From NCBI RefSeq assembly GCF_900100735.1, contig NZ_FNCJ01000003.1, positions 1 through 64,000 of the forward strand: a DNA stretch of 64,000 nt, given 5' to 3'. Each line of letters begins with the position of its first letter. The stretch's first letter is position 1. Source of the DNA: Paraburkholderia phenazinium. GTDB lineage: Bacteria > Pseudomonadota > Gammaproteobacteria > Burkholderiales > Burkholderiaceae. Made by a program: the position numbers and the translations under genes. Positions 16,903 to 25,644 of this stretch are shown piece by piece. Under the pieces are notes generated by a model. That model saw only the letters and a program-made list of their open reading frames with translations. It was not told where the DNA came from and made no database searches.

Positions 16903-17988
16903 CTAAGGACAGGTCGTCGCTTCGGCCGAAGCCTCTGCACCGTCGAAGCGGTTCGAGTAAGCGCGCGATTGCATTTCGGCGAGCCGGCTCAAGGTGCGCG
17001 AGAGGTCATGCGCACCTTCCAGGCCGCTAAGCGCGGTGGCAATCGGCTGATCCGAGGCGATGAACAGCGCACGTTTGCGGTCGTAGAAAATATCGACCAG
17101 CCACACGAAACGTTGCAGCGTCTGCGCTTTGGCAAGCGCATCCGTATGCAACTGATCGACGATCAGGCCTTGCCAGCACTCGGCCAGATCCAGGTAGTCG
17201 AGATGCGAGCGGCTGGCGATGCAGAGTTCGTCGAACCCCGCCCACAGCAGCGCCGCGCCGGCAGCTTGCACGTGCAATGGACGGCCAGCCGCAGAGAGCG
17301 TCTGCGGTCCTAAGGCCTCTTCGCCTTCTGCCTGCACGAAGAGCCGCCGCACCTGCTCGCTGGTGCTTGCGTCGAGCGGCGCAAAAAAGCGCGGCCGTTG
17401 CGCTGCCGCGCCGCTAAAGCGATAGTCCCGCGCGCCGTCGAAATGAATCACCGTGAAGTGCTGTTCGATGCGAGCGATGGTCGGCTGGAAGCGCTCGTGG
17501 AATTCCGGATTCGGCAGCAGACCCTGCGGCGCATAGTTCGACGTCAGGACGATGCGCGTGCCGAGTTCAAGCGCGACTTCGAGAAAGCGGCCAATCAGAA
17601 ACGCATCGGCGATATCGTGCACATGGAATTCGTCGAAGCACAGCAAGGTGACGCCATCCAGCCACTGCCGCGACACCGAGCCGAGCCGGTCGTCGCCGCG
17701 TGGTTCGTTGACGAGCCGCCGGTTCATCTCGCGCAGAAACTCGTGGAAGTGGATGCGGCGCTTGGCGCACCCGGCCAGCTCGAACACGGTATCGACCACG
17801 AGGCTCTTGCCGCGTCCCGGCAAGCCATGGCAATAGACGCCCAATGGCGCTCGTGCGTGGCCCGCTGCTTTGCGCCGCGTGGGGCCGCCGAGCAGCGTCA
17901 CCAGTGCGGCGATCGCCGCGCGCTGGCTGGCGTCGGGCACGATCGCACGGGACGCCAGGGTGCTCACGACGTGAGCGTCGTCAATCAT
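16903..17988 (-). CDS. zapE: AFG1-family ATPase, cell division protein ZapE
   Basis: 361 residues, a P-loop ATPase of the AFG1/ZapE family. Visible motifs are Walker A GLPGRGKS, Walker B LLCFDEFH followed by HDIADAF, and the sensor-like IVLTSNYAP. In E. coli ZapE associates with the Z ring and destabilises FtsZ polymers in an ATP-dependent way; the mitochondrial AFG1 relative aids turnover of respiratory subunits. I start at the ATG at 17988 (MIDDAHVV); the longer upstream frame has no family-like content. It converges on the effector candidate with only 13 bp between stop codons. It is divergent from deoC. Confidence 0.9.
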   Translation of the reverse strand: MIDDAHVVSTLASRAIVPDASQRAAIAALVTLLGGPTRRKAAGHARAPLGVYCHGLPGRGKSLVVDTVFELAGCAKRRIHFHEFLREMNRRLVNEPRGDDRLGSVSRQWLDGVTLLCFDEFHVHDIADAFLIGRFLEVALELGTRIVLTSNYAPQGLLPNPEFHERFQPTIARIEQHFTVIHFDGARDYRFSGAAAQRPRFFAPLDASTSEQVRRLFVQAEGEEALGPQTLSAAGRPLHVQAAGAALLWAGFDELCIASRSHLDYLDLAECWQGLIVDQLHTDALAKAQTLQRFVWLVDIFYDRKRALFIASDQPIATALSGLEGAHDLSRTLSRLAEMQSRAYSNRFDGAEASAEATTCP

Positions 17989-18301
17989 GGTGCTGGGACT
18001 CCGCGGGGGGAACGAGTTTTGGGGCGGCGCTAGAGCAGCACTTCGCGCGCCAGGCGCGATCTTCGCATGAACGTGCCGCGCTTGCCTTGAATCTCCCCGT
18101 CTGCTCGATTCACGTCCCTGGTAAAAATACCGATGGGCAAACAAAAGCCCGCCTGGCGGTCGCCTGTGCACGCAAATCGCATAGACCCGATATGAGGAAA
18201 TGATCATAACGCCACTTGTTACGATCCTATCATTCGATGTACGATTGTTGCGAATAAACCATCAGCCGTTGCTGTGCGCTGCACAAAATCACGGACACCC
18301 A
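17989..18301. promoter_or_regulatory. Divergent promoter region of zapE and deoC with candidate operator repeats
   Basis: The part near deoC is AT-rich. GATCATAAC (18202-18210) and GTTACGATC (18218-18226) form an inverted repeat with one mismatch around a 7-bp centre. TTGTTACGATC (18216) and TTGTTGCGAAT (18245) are similar direct repeats 29 bp apart. A related TTGTTCGAAAT lies before the deoR gene (37485). These could be operators for the DeoR protein encoded at 36720, by loose analogy to the TGTTAGAA half-sites of E. coli DeoR. This is inference from pattern only. Confidence 0.35.
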
Positions 18302-19312
18302 ATGCCTGAAGCCCCTTCTTTGTCTTCCTCGGTCATCGCGCTGCGGCGCGGCGTGGCCGTTCATCCAGAACGCAATCCGGGCGTGCCGTTCGACGCCGCC
18401 TGGCTCGACGGTCTGCGCGTCAATCAGTCTGCGGTCGAGCGGCGCACGGCCACACTCGGTACGCGCCGCACCGTCAAGAAAGATGCGCAGGCGGCCTGGC
18501 TGTTAAAGGCCGTCACCTGCATCGACCTGACCACCTTGAACGGCGACGACACCGAAGGCCGCGTGCGGCGCTTGTGCGCGAAAGCGCGCCAGCCGGTGCG
18601 CGCCGACATCCTCAGCGCGCTTGGCATTGCGCCGCAAACCATCACCACCGGCGCGGTGTGCGTGTATCACCGCTTTGTCGCGGCCGCGGTCGATGCGCTG
18701 CAAGGCAGCGGCATTCCGGTTGCCGCGGTGTCCACGGGTTTCCCGGCTGGACTGATTCCACATCCGCTGAAGCTGAAAGAGATTGAAGCCTCGGTGGCCG
18801 ATGGCGCGCAGGAGATCGACATCGTCGTGACCCGCGAGCATGTGCTGACGGGCAACTGGCAAGCGCTCTACAACGAAGTGCGCGACTTCCGCGCAGCCTG
18901 CGGTCCGGCGCATCTGAAAGCCATCCTCGCTACGGGCGACATCCGTACGTTGTCGAACGTGGCGCGCGCCTCGATGGTCTGCATGATGGCGGGCGCGGAT
19001 TTCATCAAGACCTCGACCGGCAAGGAAGGGGTCAATGCGACGCTCGACGTGTCGCTGGTGATGGTGCGCATGATTCGCGACTATCACGAGCGCACCGGCG
19101 TCGTGATCGGCTTCAAACCGGCGGGCGGCGTTTCCAGCGCCAAATCCGTGCTGACCTATCAGATCCTCATGAAAGAGGAGCTGGGGCGCGCATGGCTCGA
19201 ACCGGAGCTGTTTCGTATCGGTGCATCGAGCCTGCTGGCCGACATCGAACGCCAGCTAGAACACCACGTGAGCGGCCGTTATTCCGCCTTCAACCGTCAC
19301 CCCGTTGCCTGA
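18302..19312 (+). CDS. deoC: Deoxyribose-phosphate aldolase
   Basis: 336 residues, longer than the E. coli enzyme (259) and close to the long clade that includes human DERA. It cleaves 2-deoxyribose 5-phosphate to glyceraldehyde 3-phosphate and acetaldehyde in the cytosol. The Schiff-base lysine is in FIKTSTGKEGVNAT. VSTGFPAG, EIDIVV, LKAILATG and GFKPAGGV mark the other strands of the TIM barrel. The start is ATG 18302 (MPEAPS); the open frame further upstream runs into the promoter. It heads an operon with an aldehyde dehydrogenase 13 bp later, then mutarotase, kinase and ABC transporter genes, which points to growth on deoxyribose or nucleosides rather than only salvage. Confidence 0.95.
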   Translation: MPEAPSLSSSVIALRRGVAVHPERNPGVPFDAAWLDGLRVNQSAVERRTATLGTRRTVKKDAQAAWLLKAVTCIDLTTLNGDDTEGRVRRLCAKARQPVRADILSALGIAPQTITTGAVCVYHRFVAAAVDALQGSGIPVAAVSTGFPAGLIPHPLKLKEIEASVADGAQEIDIVVTREHVLTGNWQALYNEVRDFRAACGPAHLKAILATGDIRTLSNVARASMVCMMAGADFIKTSTGKEGVNATLDVSLVMVRMIRDYHERTGVVIGFKPAGGVSSAKSVLTYQILMKEELGRAWLEPELFRIGASSLLADIERQLEHHVSGRYSAFNRHPVA

Positions 19313-19325
19313 GCAGACCGATCCC

Positions 19326-21752
19326 ATGAGCGTAGCCGAATATTTTTCTTCGATGGAGTACGGTCCCGCACCCGAGGACGATCAGCCCGCGCGCGCCTGG
19401 CTCGCGCAGCACGAGGCGAGCTTCGGGCATTTCATCGGCGGCGCCTGGCGCGCGCCGGCCTCGGGCGAGCGCTTCGAATCGCGCGAACCTGCCACGGGCG
19501 AGTTGCTGGCGCAGATCGCCCAGGGCGATGCGGCTGATATCGATGCGGCGGTGGCGGCCGCCCGCGCCGCGCAGCCTGGTTGGCTGGCATTGGGCGGCGC
19601 TGGACGGGCGCGTCATCTGTATGCCTTGGCGCGCATGGTGCAGCGCCATAGCCGGCTGTTCGCCGTGCTTGAAGCGCTCGACAACGGCAAGCCGATTCGC
19701 GAGACGCGCGACATCGACGTGCCGCTGGTGGCCCGCCACTTCCTGCATCACGCAGGCTGGGCGCAACTGCAGGACAGCGAGTTCGCCGACTTTGCACCGT
19801 TAGGCGTGGTCGGCCAGATCGTGCCGTGGAATTTCCCGCTACTGATGCTCGCATGGAAGATTGCCCCGGCCATCGCGACAGGCAACTGCGTGGTGCTCAA
19901 GCCGGCCGAATACACGCCGCTCACCGCCTTGCTGTTCGCCGAACTGGCGCATCGGGCCGGCTTGCCGGCGGGCGTGCTGAATGTCGTCACGGGCGATGGC
20001 CGCACCGGTGCGGCGCTGGTCGAGCATCCCGAGGTCGATAAGCTTGCCTTTACCGGCTCAACCGAAGTGGGCCGGCAGATTCGTTCGGTCACGGCGGGCT
20101 CGGGCAAGTCGCTGACACTCGAACTGGGCGGCAAGTCGCCGTTCATTGTCTTCGACGATGCGGACCTGGACGGCGCGGTCGAAGGTGTTGTCGACGCGAT
20201 CTGGTTCAATCAAGGGCAAGTGTGCTGCGCGGGTTCGCGTTTGCTGGTGCAAGAAGGCGTCGAAGCGCGTTTCATCGAGAAGCTCAAGCGCCGCATGGAA
20301 ACCCTGCGGGTGGGTTCGTCGCTCGATAAGAGCATCGATCTCGGTGCGATTGTCGACCCGGTGCAGCTCGAACGGATTCAATCGCTGGTCGAAGCGGGCC
20401 GTCGCGAAGGCTGCGCGGTGTGGCAGTCGCCGGATACCACGTTGCCTGCGCAAGGCTGCTTTTACCCACCGACTCTGGTGACCGGGGTGGCGCCGGCATC
20501 GACGCTTGCTCAGGAAGAGATCTTCGGCCCGGTGCTGGTGACGATGAGTTTCCGCACGCCGGATGAGGCGGTCGCGCTGGCCAACAACACGCGCTATGGT
20601 CTTGCGGCGAGCGTCTGGAGCGAGACGATCGGCCGTGCGCTGGATGTCGCGCCGCGTTTGGCAGCCGGTGTTGTCTGGATCAATGCCACCAACCTGTTCG
20701 ATGCGGCGGTCGGCTTTGGTGGGTATCGCGAGTCGGGTTATGGCCGTGAAGGTGGCCGCGAGGGCATCTACGAATACCTCAAGCCGCGCGCGTGGCTTAA
20801 GCTCGCCGAACGTCCAGCGCACGCGGCATCTGTGCGCGTGGGTTCGGCAGAGGCGTTCGCGGCGGCGTCGAGCGCGGCCCAGCCGATCGCGGCCCGTTCG
20901 AATGTCACGCCGATCGATCGTACCGCTAAGCTCTTTATCGGCGGCAAGCAGGTGCGCCCCGATGGCGGCTATTCGTTGCCGGTTTATGGCCCAGATGGTG
21001 GGATCGTCGGCGAAGTGAGCGAGGGCAACCGCAAGGACATTCGCAATGCCGTCGAGGCGGCGCGCGGCGCGGCGAAGTGGTCGCAGGCCAGCACACACAA
21101 TCGCGCTCAGGTACTGTATTACTTCGCGGAGAACCTGGCGGTGCGGGCCGACGAATTCGCCGGGCAACTGGTGGCGCGCACCGGTGTGACGGAAGCTGCG
21201 GCGCACGCGGAGGTCGAAGCTGCGGTGACACGGCTCTTTACCTACGGCGCGTGGGCCGACAAGTTCGACGGTGCGGTGCATACGCCGCCGCTGCGCGGCG
21301 TAGCGCTGGCCATGCATGAACCGCTCGGCGTGATCGGCGTGGCGTGTCCCGATGAGGCGCCGTTGCTTGGCTTCGTCTCGCTGGTGGGGCCAGCGCTGGC
21401 GATGGGCAACCGCGTCGTGGTACTGCCCAGCGAAACCGCTCCCTTGACCGCAACGGATCTATATCAAGTGGTCGAAACGTCGGACATGCCTGCCGGCGTG
21501 CTGAACATCGTGACGGGCGAGCGCGCGGCCTTGCTGCCCGCGCTGGCGAAACACGATGATGTCGACGCGCTCTGGTGCTTTGGCTCCGCTGCGGATTCTG
21601 CGCTGGTCGAGCGCGTGTCCGTAGGCAATCTGAAGCGTACCTTCGTCGATCATGGCCGACAGTTCGACTGGTTCGACCGCTCGAGCGAAGGACCGGCTTG
21701 GCTGCGGCAGGCCGTGCAGGTGAAGAATATCTGGATCCCTTACGGAGACTGA
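19326..21752 (+). CDS. Two-part aldehyde dehydrogenase (active domain plus truncated second domain)
   Basis: 808 residues. The first 500 form a complete NAD(P)-dependent aldehyde dehydrogenase, with PWNFPLLMLAWK, GSTEVGRQI, ELGGKSP (general-base Glu) and the catalytic Cys in QGQVCCAGSR. Residues from about 535 on repeat the N-terminal half of the fold (AAKWSQASTHNRAQVLYYFA, EPLGVIGVACPDEAP, AGVLNIVTG) but stop before the catalytic Cys, so that part is probably structural. ATG 19326 is preferred over a TTG at 19305 that overlaps the deoC stop. Next to deoC its likely job is oxidising the acetaldehyde released by the aldolase to acetate. Acting on another aldehyde in deoxyribose breakdown is possible. 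Confidence 0.9.
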   Translation: MSVAEYFSSMEYGPAPEDDQPARAWLAQHEASFGHFIGGAWRAPASGERFESREPATGELLAQIAQGDAADIDAAVAAARAAQPGWLALGGAGRARHLYALARMVQRHSRLFAVLEALDNGKPIRETRDIDVPLVARHFLHHAGWAQLQDSEFADFAPLGVVGQIVPWNFPLLMLAWKIAPAIATGNCVVLKPAEYTPLTALLFAELAHRAGLPAGVLNVVTGDGRTGAALVEHPEVDKLAFTGSTEVGRQIRSVTAGSGKSLTLELGGKSPFIVFDDADLDGAVEGVVDAIWFNQGQVCCAGSRLLVQEGVEARFIEKLKRRMETLRVGSSLDKSIDLGAIVDPVQLERIQSLVEAGRREGCAVWQSPDTTLPAQGCFYPPTLVTGVAPASTLAQEEIFGPVLVTMSFRTPDEAVALANNTRYGLAASVWSETIGRALDVAPRLAAGVVWINATNLFDAAVGFGGYRESGYGREGGREGIYEYLKPRAWLKLAERPAHAASVRVGSAEAFAAASSAAQPIAARSNVTPIDRTAKLFIGGKQVRPDGGYSLPVYGPDGGIVGEVSEGNRKDIRNAVEAARGAAKWSQASTHNRAQVLYYFAENLAVRADEFAGQLVARTGVTEAAAHAEVEAAVTRLFTYGAWADKFDGAVHTPPLRGVALAMHEPLGVIGVACPDEAPLLGFVSLVGPALAMGNRVVVLPSETAPLTATDLYQVVETSDMPAGVLNIVTGERAALLPALAKHDDVDALWCFGSAADSALVERVSVGNLKRTFVDHGRQFDWFDRSSEGPAWLRQAVQVKNIWIPYGD

Positions 21753-21801
21753 CCGTCCGGGCTGGACGGGCAGCAGGCAGATCGAACATGGAGGAGACAC
21801 T

Positions 21802-22278
21802 GTGCTAAAGAATCTGGACCCGCTGTTGAACGCCGATGTGCTGCACGCGCTGCGCGCGATGGGCCACGGCGACGAAGTGGTGATTTGCGACGCGAATTTC
21901 CCGGCCGACTCCGTTGCGCGTGCAACGGTGCTGGGCAAGCTGTTGCGTATGGATGGCGTTGATGCCGCGCGCGCGGTTCGGGCGGTGTTATCTGTGCTGC
22001 CGCTCGACACCTTTGTCGAGCATGCGGCGCTGCGCATGGAAGTGGTGGGCGAACCGAATACGATTCCGGTTGTGCAGCGGGAAGCGCAAGCGGAATTGAA
22101 TGCCGCCGAAGGGCGTGACCTGCCGTTTGGCTCGATCGAACGGTTCGCTTTCTATGAGCGCGCGAAAGCCGCCTATTGCGTAATCGTCACCGGCGAGCGG
22201 CGCGGCTACGGCTGCTTTGTGTTCAAGAAGGGTGTGTTGCTGGCGCCGGACGCGGCACATGCGGAGCAGGGAAAATGA
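21802..22278 (+). CDS. RbsD/FucU-family sugar mutarotase
   Basis: 158 residues with the family's opening (LDPLLNADVLHALRAMGHGDEVVICDANFPA), where the conserved His and Asp line the sugar site. RbsD and FucU proteins speed ring-form or anomer interconversion of free ribose or fucose before kinase action. The start is GTG 21802, with an excellent GGAGGAG about eight bases upstream. The stop overlaps the start of the kinase gene by ATGA, so the two are translationally coupled. The length (about 20 more than RbsD) and sequence style lean towards FucU, but its place between deoC and a ribokinase-like gene argues for a pentose substrate, probably deoxyribose or ribose. Confidence 0.88.
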   Translation: MLKNLDPLLNADVLHALRAMGHGDEVVICDANFPADSVARATVLGKLLRMDGVDAARAVRAVLSVLPLDTFVEHAALRMEVVGEPNTIPVVQREAQAELNAAEGRDLPFGSIERFAFYERAKAAYCVIVTGERRGYGCFVFKKGVLLAPDAAHAEQGK

Positions 22279-23237
22279 CTATGCAGTCCGAACCGAATGG
22301 GCGCGTCGTCATTCTCGGCATCTATGTGACCGACCTGACGTTCCGCGCCGAACGGATGCCGCTGATCGGCGAGACTATCGCCGGTTCGGCATTTGCAATG
22401 GGGCCGGGCGGCAAAGGCTCGAATCAGGCCGTCGCGGCAGCGCGGGCCGGCGCCCAGGTGGTGTTCTGCACGCGCATCGGCAACGACGCATTCGGCTCCA
22501 TCGCGCGCGCGACGTGGGCCGCTGAAGGCATCACCGCCCGCGCCACGGAAGTGCCGGGCGTCTCCACGGGCGCAGCCCATATTTTCGTCGACGACACCAA
22601 TGGCAAGAACGCGATCATCGTCGCGGCAGGTGCAGCGGGGACGATGAGTGCGGCCGACGTCGACGCCATCGAAGCAGACATTGCCGCAGCCCAGGTGTTC
22701 GTCACGCAACTGGAGCAACCGCTCGCCGCCGCGCGGCGCGGTCTCGAAGTCGCGCGCCGGCATGGCGTGACCACCGTGTTCAATCCTGCGCCCGCCTTGC
22801 CGCTCGACGACGATATTTTCCCGCTGTGCGACTACATCACGCCGAACGAAACCGAGGCCGCTGCGTTGACCGGTGTGCCAATCCAGAACGCCGACGATGC
22901 GCGCCGCGCCGCCGAGATGCTGCTGGCCAAGGGCGTGGGCACCGTGATCGTGACGCTCGGCGAGGCTGGGGCGCTGCTGCACTCGGCAACCCAATCGGTG
23001 CTGGTGCCGGCGTTCCAATGTGGCCGGGTGGTGGAAACGGCAGGGGCGGGCGACGGTTTCACCGGCGGTTTCGCTGCGGCGCTGGCGCGCGGCGCCGACC
23101 CGGTGGAGGCGATGCGCTTCGGTTGCGCGCTAGCCGGCATCTCCGTAACGCGCCCCGGTACGGCGCCGTCGATGCCGACCTTGGGCGAAGTGAACCAGCT
23201 ATTGAGTCAAGCGGGCCAACCGGTGTCTGCGCACTGA
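22275..23237 (+). CDS. PfkB/ribokinase-family sugar kinase (ribokinase or deoxyribokinase)
   Basis: 320 residues. Family signatures are the N-terminal GPGGKGSNQAVAAARAG, TPNETEAAALTG, and the C-terminal ETAGAGDGFTGGFAAAL containing the catalytic-base Asp of GAGD. It should phosphorylate a pentose with ATP in the cytosol. With deoC in the same operon the product of interest is deoxyribose 5-phosphate, so deoxyribokinase (DeoK-like) activity is likely; ribokinase activity is equally compatible with the sequence. ATG 22275 overlaps the mutarotase stop codon. The usual ...DTTGAGDAF... is altered to ...ETAGAGDGF..., a small departure near the active site. Confidence 0.9.
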   Translation: MTMQSEPNGRVVILGIYVTDLTFRAERMPLIGETIAGSAFAMGPGGKGSNQAVAAARAGAQVVFCTRIGNDAFGSIARATWAAEGITARATEVPGVSTGAAHIFVDDTNGKNAIIVAAGAAGTMSAADVDAIEADIAAAQVFVTQLEQPLAAARRGLEVARRHGVTTVFNPAPALPLDDDIFPLCDYITPNETEAAALTGVPIQNADDARRAAEMLLAKGVGTVIVTLGEAGALLHSATQSVLVPAFQCGRVVETAGAGDGFTGGFAAALARGADPVEAMRFGCALAGISVTRPGTAPSMPTLGEVNQLLSQAGQPVSAH

Positions 23238-23342
23238 GCGCATCGGTGAAGCCCACTCGATGAGCATGGCCTTCGAGACGCATGAAGCGCACCTCGAAGG
23301 CCTACTGAAGTTTGCTGCAGTTTGAAGGAGTCTCTCTTCACC

Positions 23343-24371
23343 ATGAAGTCCTCGTTCGCTGTTGGAAAACTGTTCGGCGACCGGCAACTGAATTTCCTGC
23401 TGGCCGTCAACGTCCTGGTGGTGCTGGTTGCGACAGCGCTATCTCACGGCCAGTTCGTGGATATCGACAACCTGCAGTCGATGGGCGGCCAGTTGCCCGA
23501 ACTCGGCCTGCTCGCGCTTGGCATCATGCTGTCGATGATCTCCGGCAACGGCGGTATCGATCTGTCCGGCGTCGGCCTCGCCAATCTGTCGGGCATGGTC
23601 GCAGCACTGCTGGTGCCGAAGTTCATCAGCGCCGACGCCTCGCCCGTTGCTTATACCTCGCTGTTTTGCGCAATCGTCGTGGCCATGGGGCTGCTTGGCG
23701 GCTTGCTGAACGGCGTCGTGATTGCGAAGCTGCGGCTCACGCCGATTCTCTGCACGCTCGGCACTCAGTTGCTGTTTACCGGCATCGCCGTGGTGTTGAG
23801 CAATGGCGCATCGGTGCCGGTGGAATACGTCGACCAGCTTTCGGATATCGGTAACGGCACGGCGTTCCAGGTGCCGATCTCCTTCCTCATCTTCATCGCC
23901 GCGATCGTCGTACTGGGCTGGCTGCTCAAACGCAGTCCGTTCGGGCTGCGGCTGTACCTGATGGGCACCAATCCCAAAGCGGCGTTTTATGCGGGGATTC
24001 CGCGCGCCCGCATGCTGATCGTCACTTATACGATGTGCGGCGTGCTGGCCTCGCTGGCCGGTCTGATCAGCGCCACGCATACGTCGAGCGCGAAATGGGA
24101 TTACGGCAATTCGTATTTGCTGATCGCGATCCTGATCGCGGTGATGGGTGGTGTGAACCCCGCCGGCGGCCGTGGCCGCATCATCTCGGTGTTTTTTGCC
24201 GCCACGGTGCTGCAGTTCCTCGCGAGCCTGTTCAATCTGCTCGGCGTGTCGCAGTTTTTCGGCGATTGCGCGTGGGGTTTTCTGCTGTTGCTGTCGCTGG
24301 CGTTTGCCGGTGGCGAGCGGGTCAGCGCGATCTTCGGTTTTGCACGCTCGGACGCGGGCGCGAAGCGTTAG
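23343..24371 (+). CDS. Sugar ABC transporter permease (RbsC-like), first copy
   Basis: 342 residues with about nine or ten membrane helices and the branched-chain/ribose permease (BPD_transp_2) pattern: LGIMLSMISGNGGIDLSGVG near helix 2-3 and MGTNPKAAFYAGIPRARM in the cytoplasmic coupling region. It would form half of the membrane channel for a pentose, with the second permease at 27193. The ATG at 23343 follows GAAGGAG about ten bases upstream. The gene follows the kinase by 105 bp. Confidence 0.92.
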   Translation: MKSSFAVGKLFGDRQLNFLLAVNVLVVLVATALSHGQFVDIDNLQSMGGQLPELGLLALGIMLSMISGNGGIDLSGVGLANLSGMVAALLVPKFISADASPVAYTSLFCAIVVAMGLLGGLLNGVVIAKLRLTPILCTLGTQLLFTGIAVVLSNGASVPVEYVDQLSDIGNGTAFQVPISFLIFIAAIVVLGWLLKRSPFGLRLYLMGTNPKAAFYAGIPRARMLIVTYTMCGVLASLAGLISATHTSSAKWDYGNSYLLIAILIAVMGGVNPAGGRGRIISVFFAATVLQFLASLFNLLGVSQFFGDCAWGFLLLLSLAFAGGERVSAIFGFARSDAGAKR

Positions 24372-24489
24372 CGGCTGCGTCGGCGGTCGGGCGAGGTTGA
24401 GTACGGGTTTAGTACGCGGCGGACATCGGGGCCCTGGATGTTCGCAACCGTGAAGCAGGGCGACAGCGAAAGAAAAAAGGAGACATGGC

Positions 24490-25494
24490 ATGAAATTGAA
24501 TCGACTGAGCGTCGCGATCGCCGCAGGCGTTTTCGCGGTAGGGGTCATCGCTGCGGCGCAGGCCGCGACCAATGAGACGATCGTCACGGTGGTCAAGGTA
24601 ACCGGTATTAACTGGTTCAACCGGATGGACGACGGTGTCAAGCAGTTCGGTAAGGACAACCCTGGTGTCACGGTATATCAGACCGGCCCAGGCCAGGCCG
24701 ACGCGGCCCAGCAACTGAAGATCATCGAAGACCTGATCGCCAAGAAGGTCGACGCGCTGGCGGTGGTGCCCTACGATCCGCCGACGCTCGAGCCGGCCCT
24801 GAAGAAAGCGATGGATCGCGGCATCAAGGTTGTCACGCATGAGGCCGACAACGAAAAGAACACGATGGTCGACATCGAAGCGTTCGACAACACGGCATAT
24901 GGTGCAGGCCTGAACGAGCGCCTCGCCTCGTGCATGCACGACGAAGGCAAATGGGCTGTACTGGTCGGTTCGCTCGGCAGCCGCTCGCAGGTGCAATGGG
25001 CGGATGGCGGCATCGGCAACGCGAAGGCCAAGTATCCGAAGATGGATCTGGTCGAGCCGAAGCTCGAAACCAATAACGACGGCGAGCGCGCCTATGAAGT
25101 CGCCAAGGAAGTGCTACGCAAGCATCCGGACTTGAAGGGCTTCCAGGGTTCGTCGTCGCTGGACGTGATCGGCATTGGCCGCGCGGTGGAAGAAGCCGGT
25201 ATGCAAGGCAAGATTTGCGTGTATGGCACGGGTCTGCCGACTGAGGCCGGCAAGTTCCTCGAAAGCGGCGCGATCAACGGCATTGCCTTCTGGGATCCGA
25301 AGCTGGCGGGCATCGCCATGAACAAGATCGCGCTGATGCTGATTCAGGGTAAGACGGTTCATGATGGCGACGACCTGGGCATTCCGGGTTACACCAAGGT
25401 GACCGTCACCAAGGGGCCGGGCAAGGGCATTATCGTGCGTGGCCAGGGTTGGGTGAACGTCGACAAGTCCAACTACAAGAACTTCCCATTCTAG
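24490..25494 (+). CDS. Periplasmic sugar-binding protein of the ABC transporter
   Basis: 334 residues. A Sec signal (hydrophobic core, cut after AAQAA) is followed by a two-lobed periplasmic binding protein of the ribose/autoinducer-2 type (Peripla_BP_4). Typical segments are VTGINWFNRMDDGV at the first strand, DALAVVPYDPPTLEPALKKA and GIKVVTHEAD. It resembles LsrB/RhaS-like binders at least as much as RbsB, so the ligand is not certain. The operon suggests deoxyribose, ribose or a nucleoside-derived sugar. A strong AAGGAGAC lies before the ATG. High-level expression of this subunit is usual. Confidence 0.92.
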   Translation: MKLNRLSVAIAAGVFAVGVIAAAQAATNETIVTVVKVTGINWFNRMDDGVKQFGKDNPGVTVYQTGPGQADAAQQLKIIEDLIAKKVDALAVVPYDPPTLEPALKKAMDRGIKVVTHEADNEKNTMVDIEAFDNTAYGAGLNERLASCMHDEGKWAVLVGSLGSRSQVQWADGGIGNAKAKYPKMDLVEPKLETNNDGERAYEVAKEVLRKHPDLKGFQGSSSLDVIGIGRAVEEAGMQGKICVYGTGLPTEAGKFLESGAINGIAFWDPKLAGIAMNKIALMLIQGKTVHDGDDLGIPGYTKVTVTKGPGKGIIVRGQGWVNVDKSNYKNFPF

Positions 25495-25644
25495 GCGCGA
25501 CTTGCGTTGTTGCGGTGCGCCGGGCCATGCCACGAGTAGGAGAACTGGGTGCGGTCCGGCGTTTGCTGAACAGGTTGTCGATTCCTGTGTAACGGTGTGC
25601 CTGTAGCTGATCACGGGCGCATCTTTGAAGGTTGTGACGGAACT

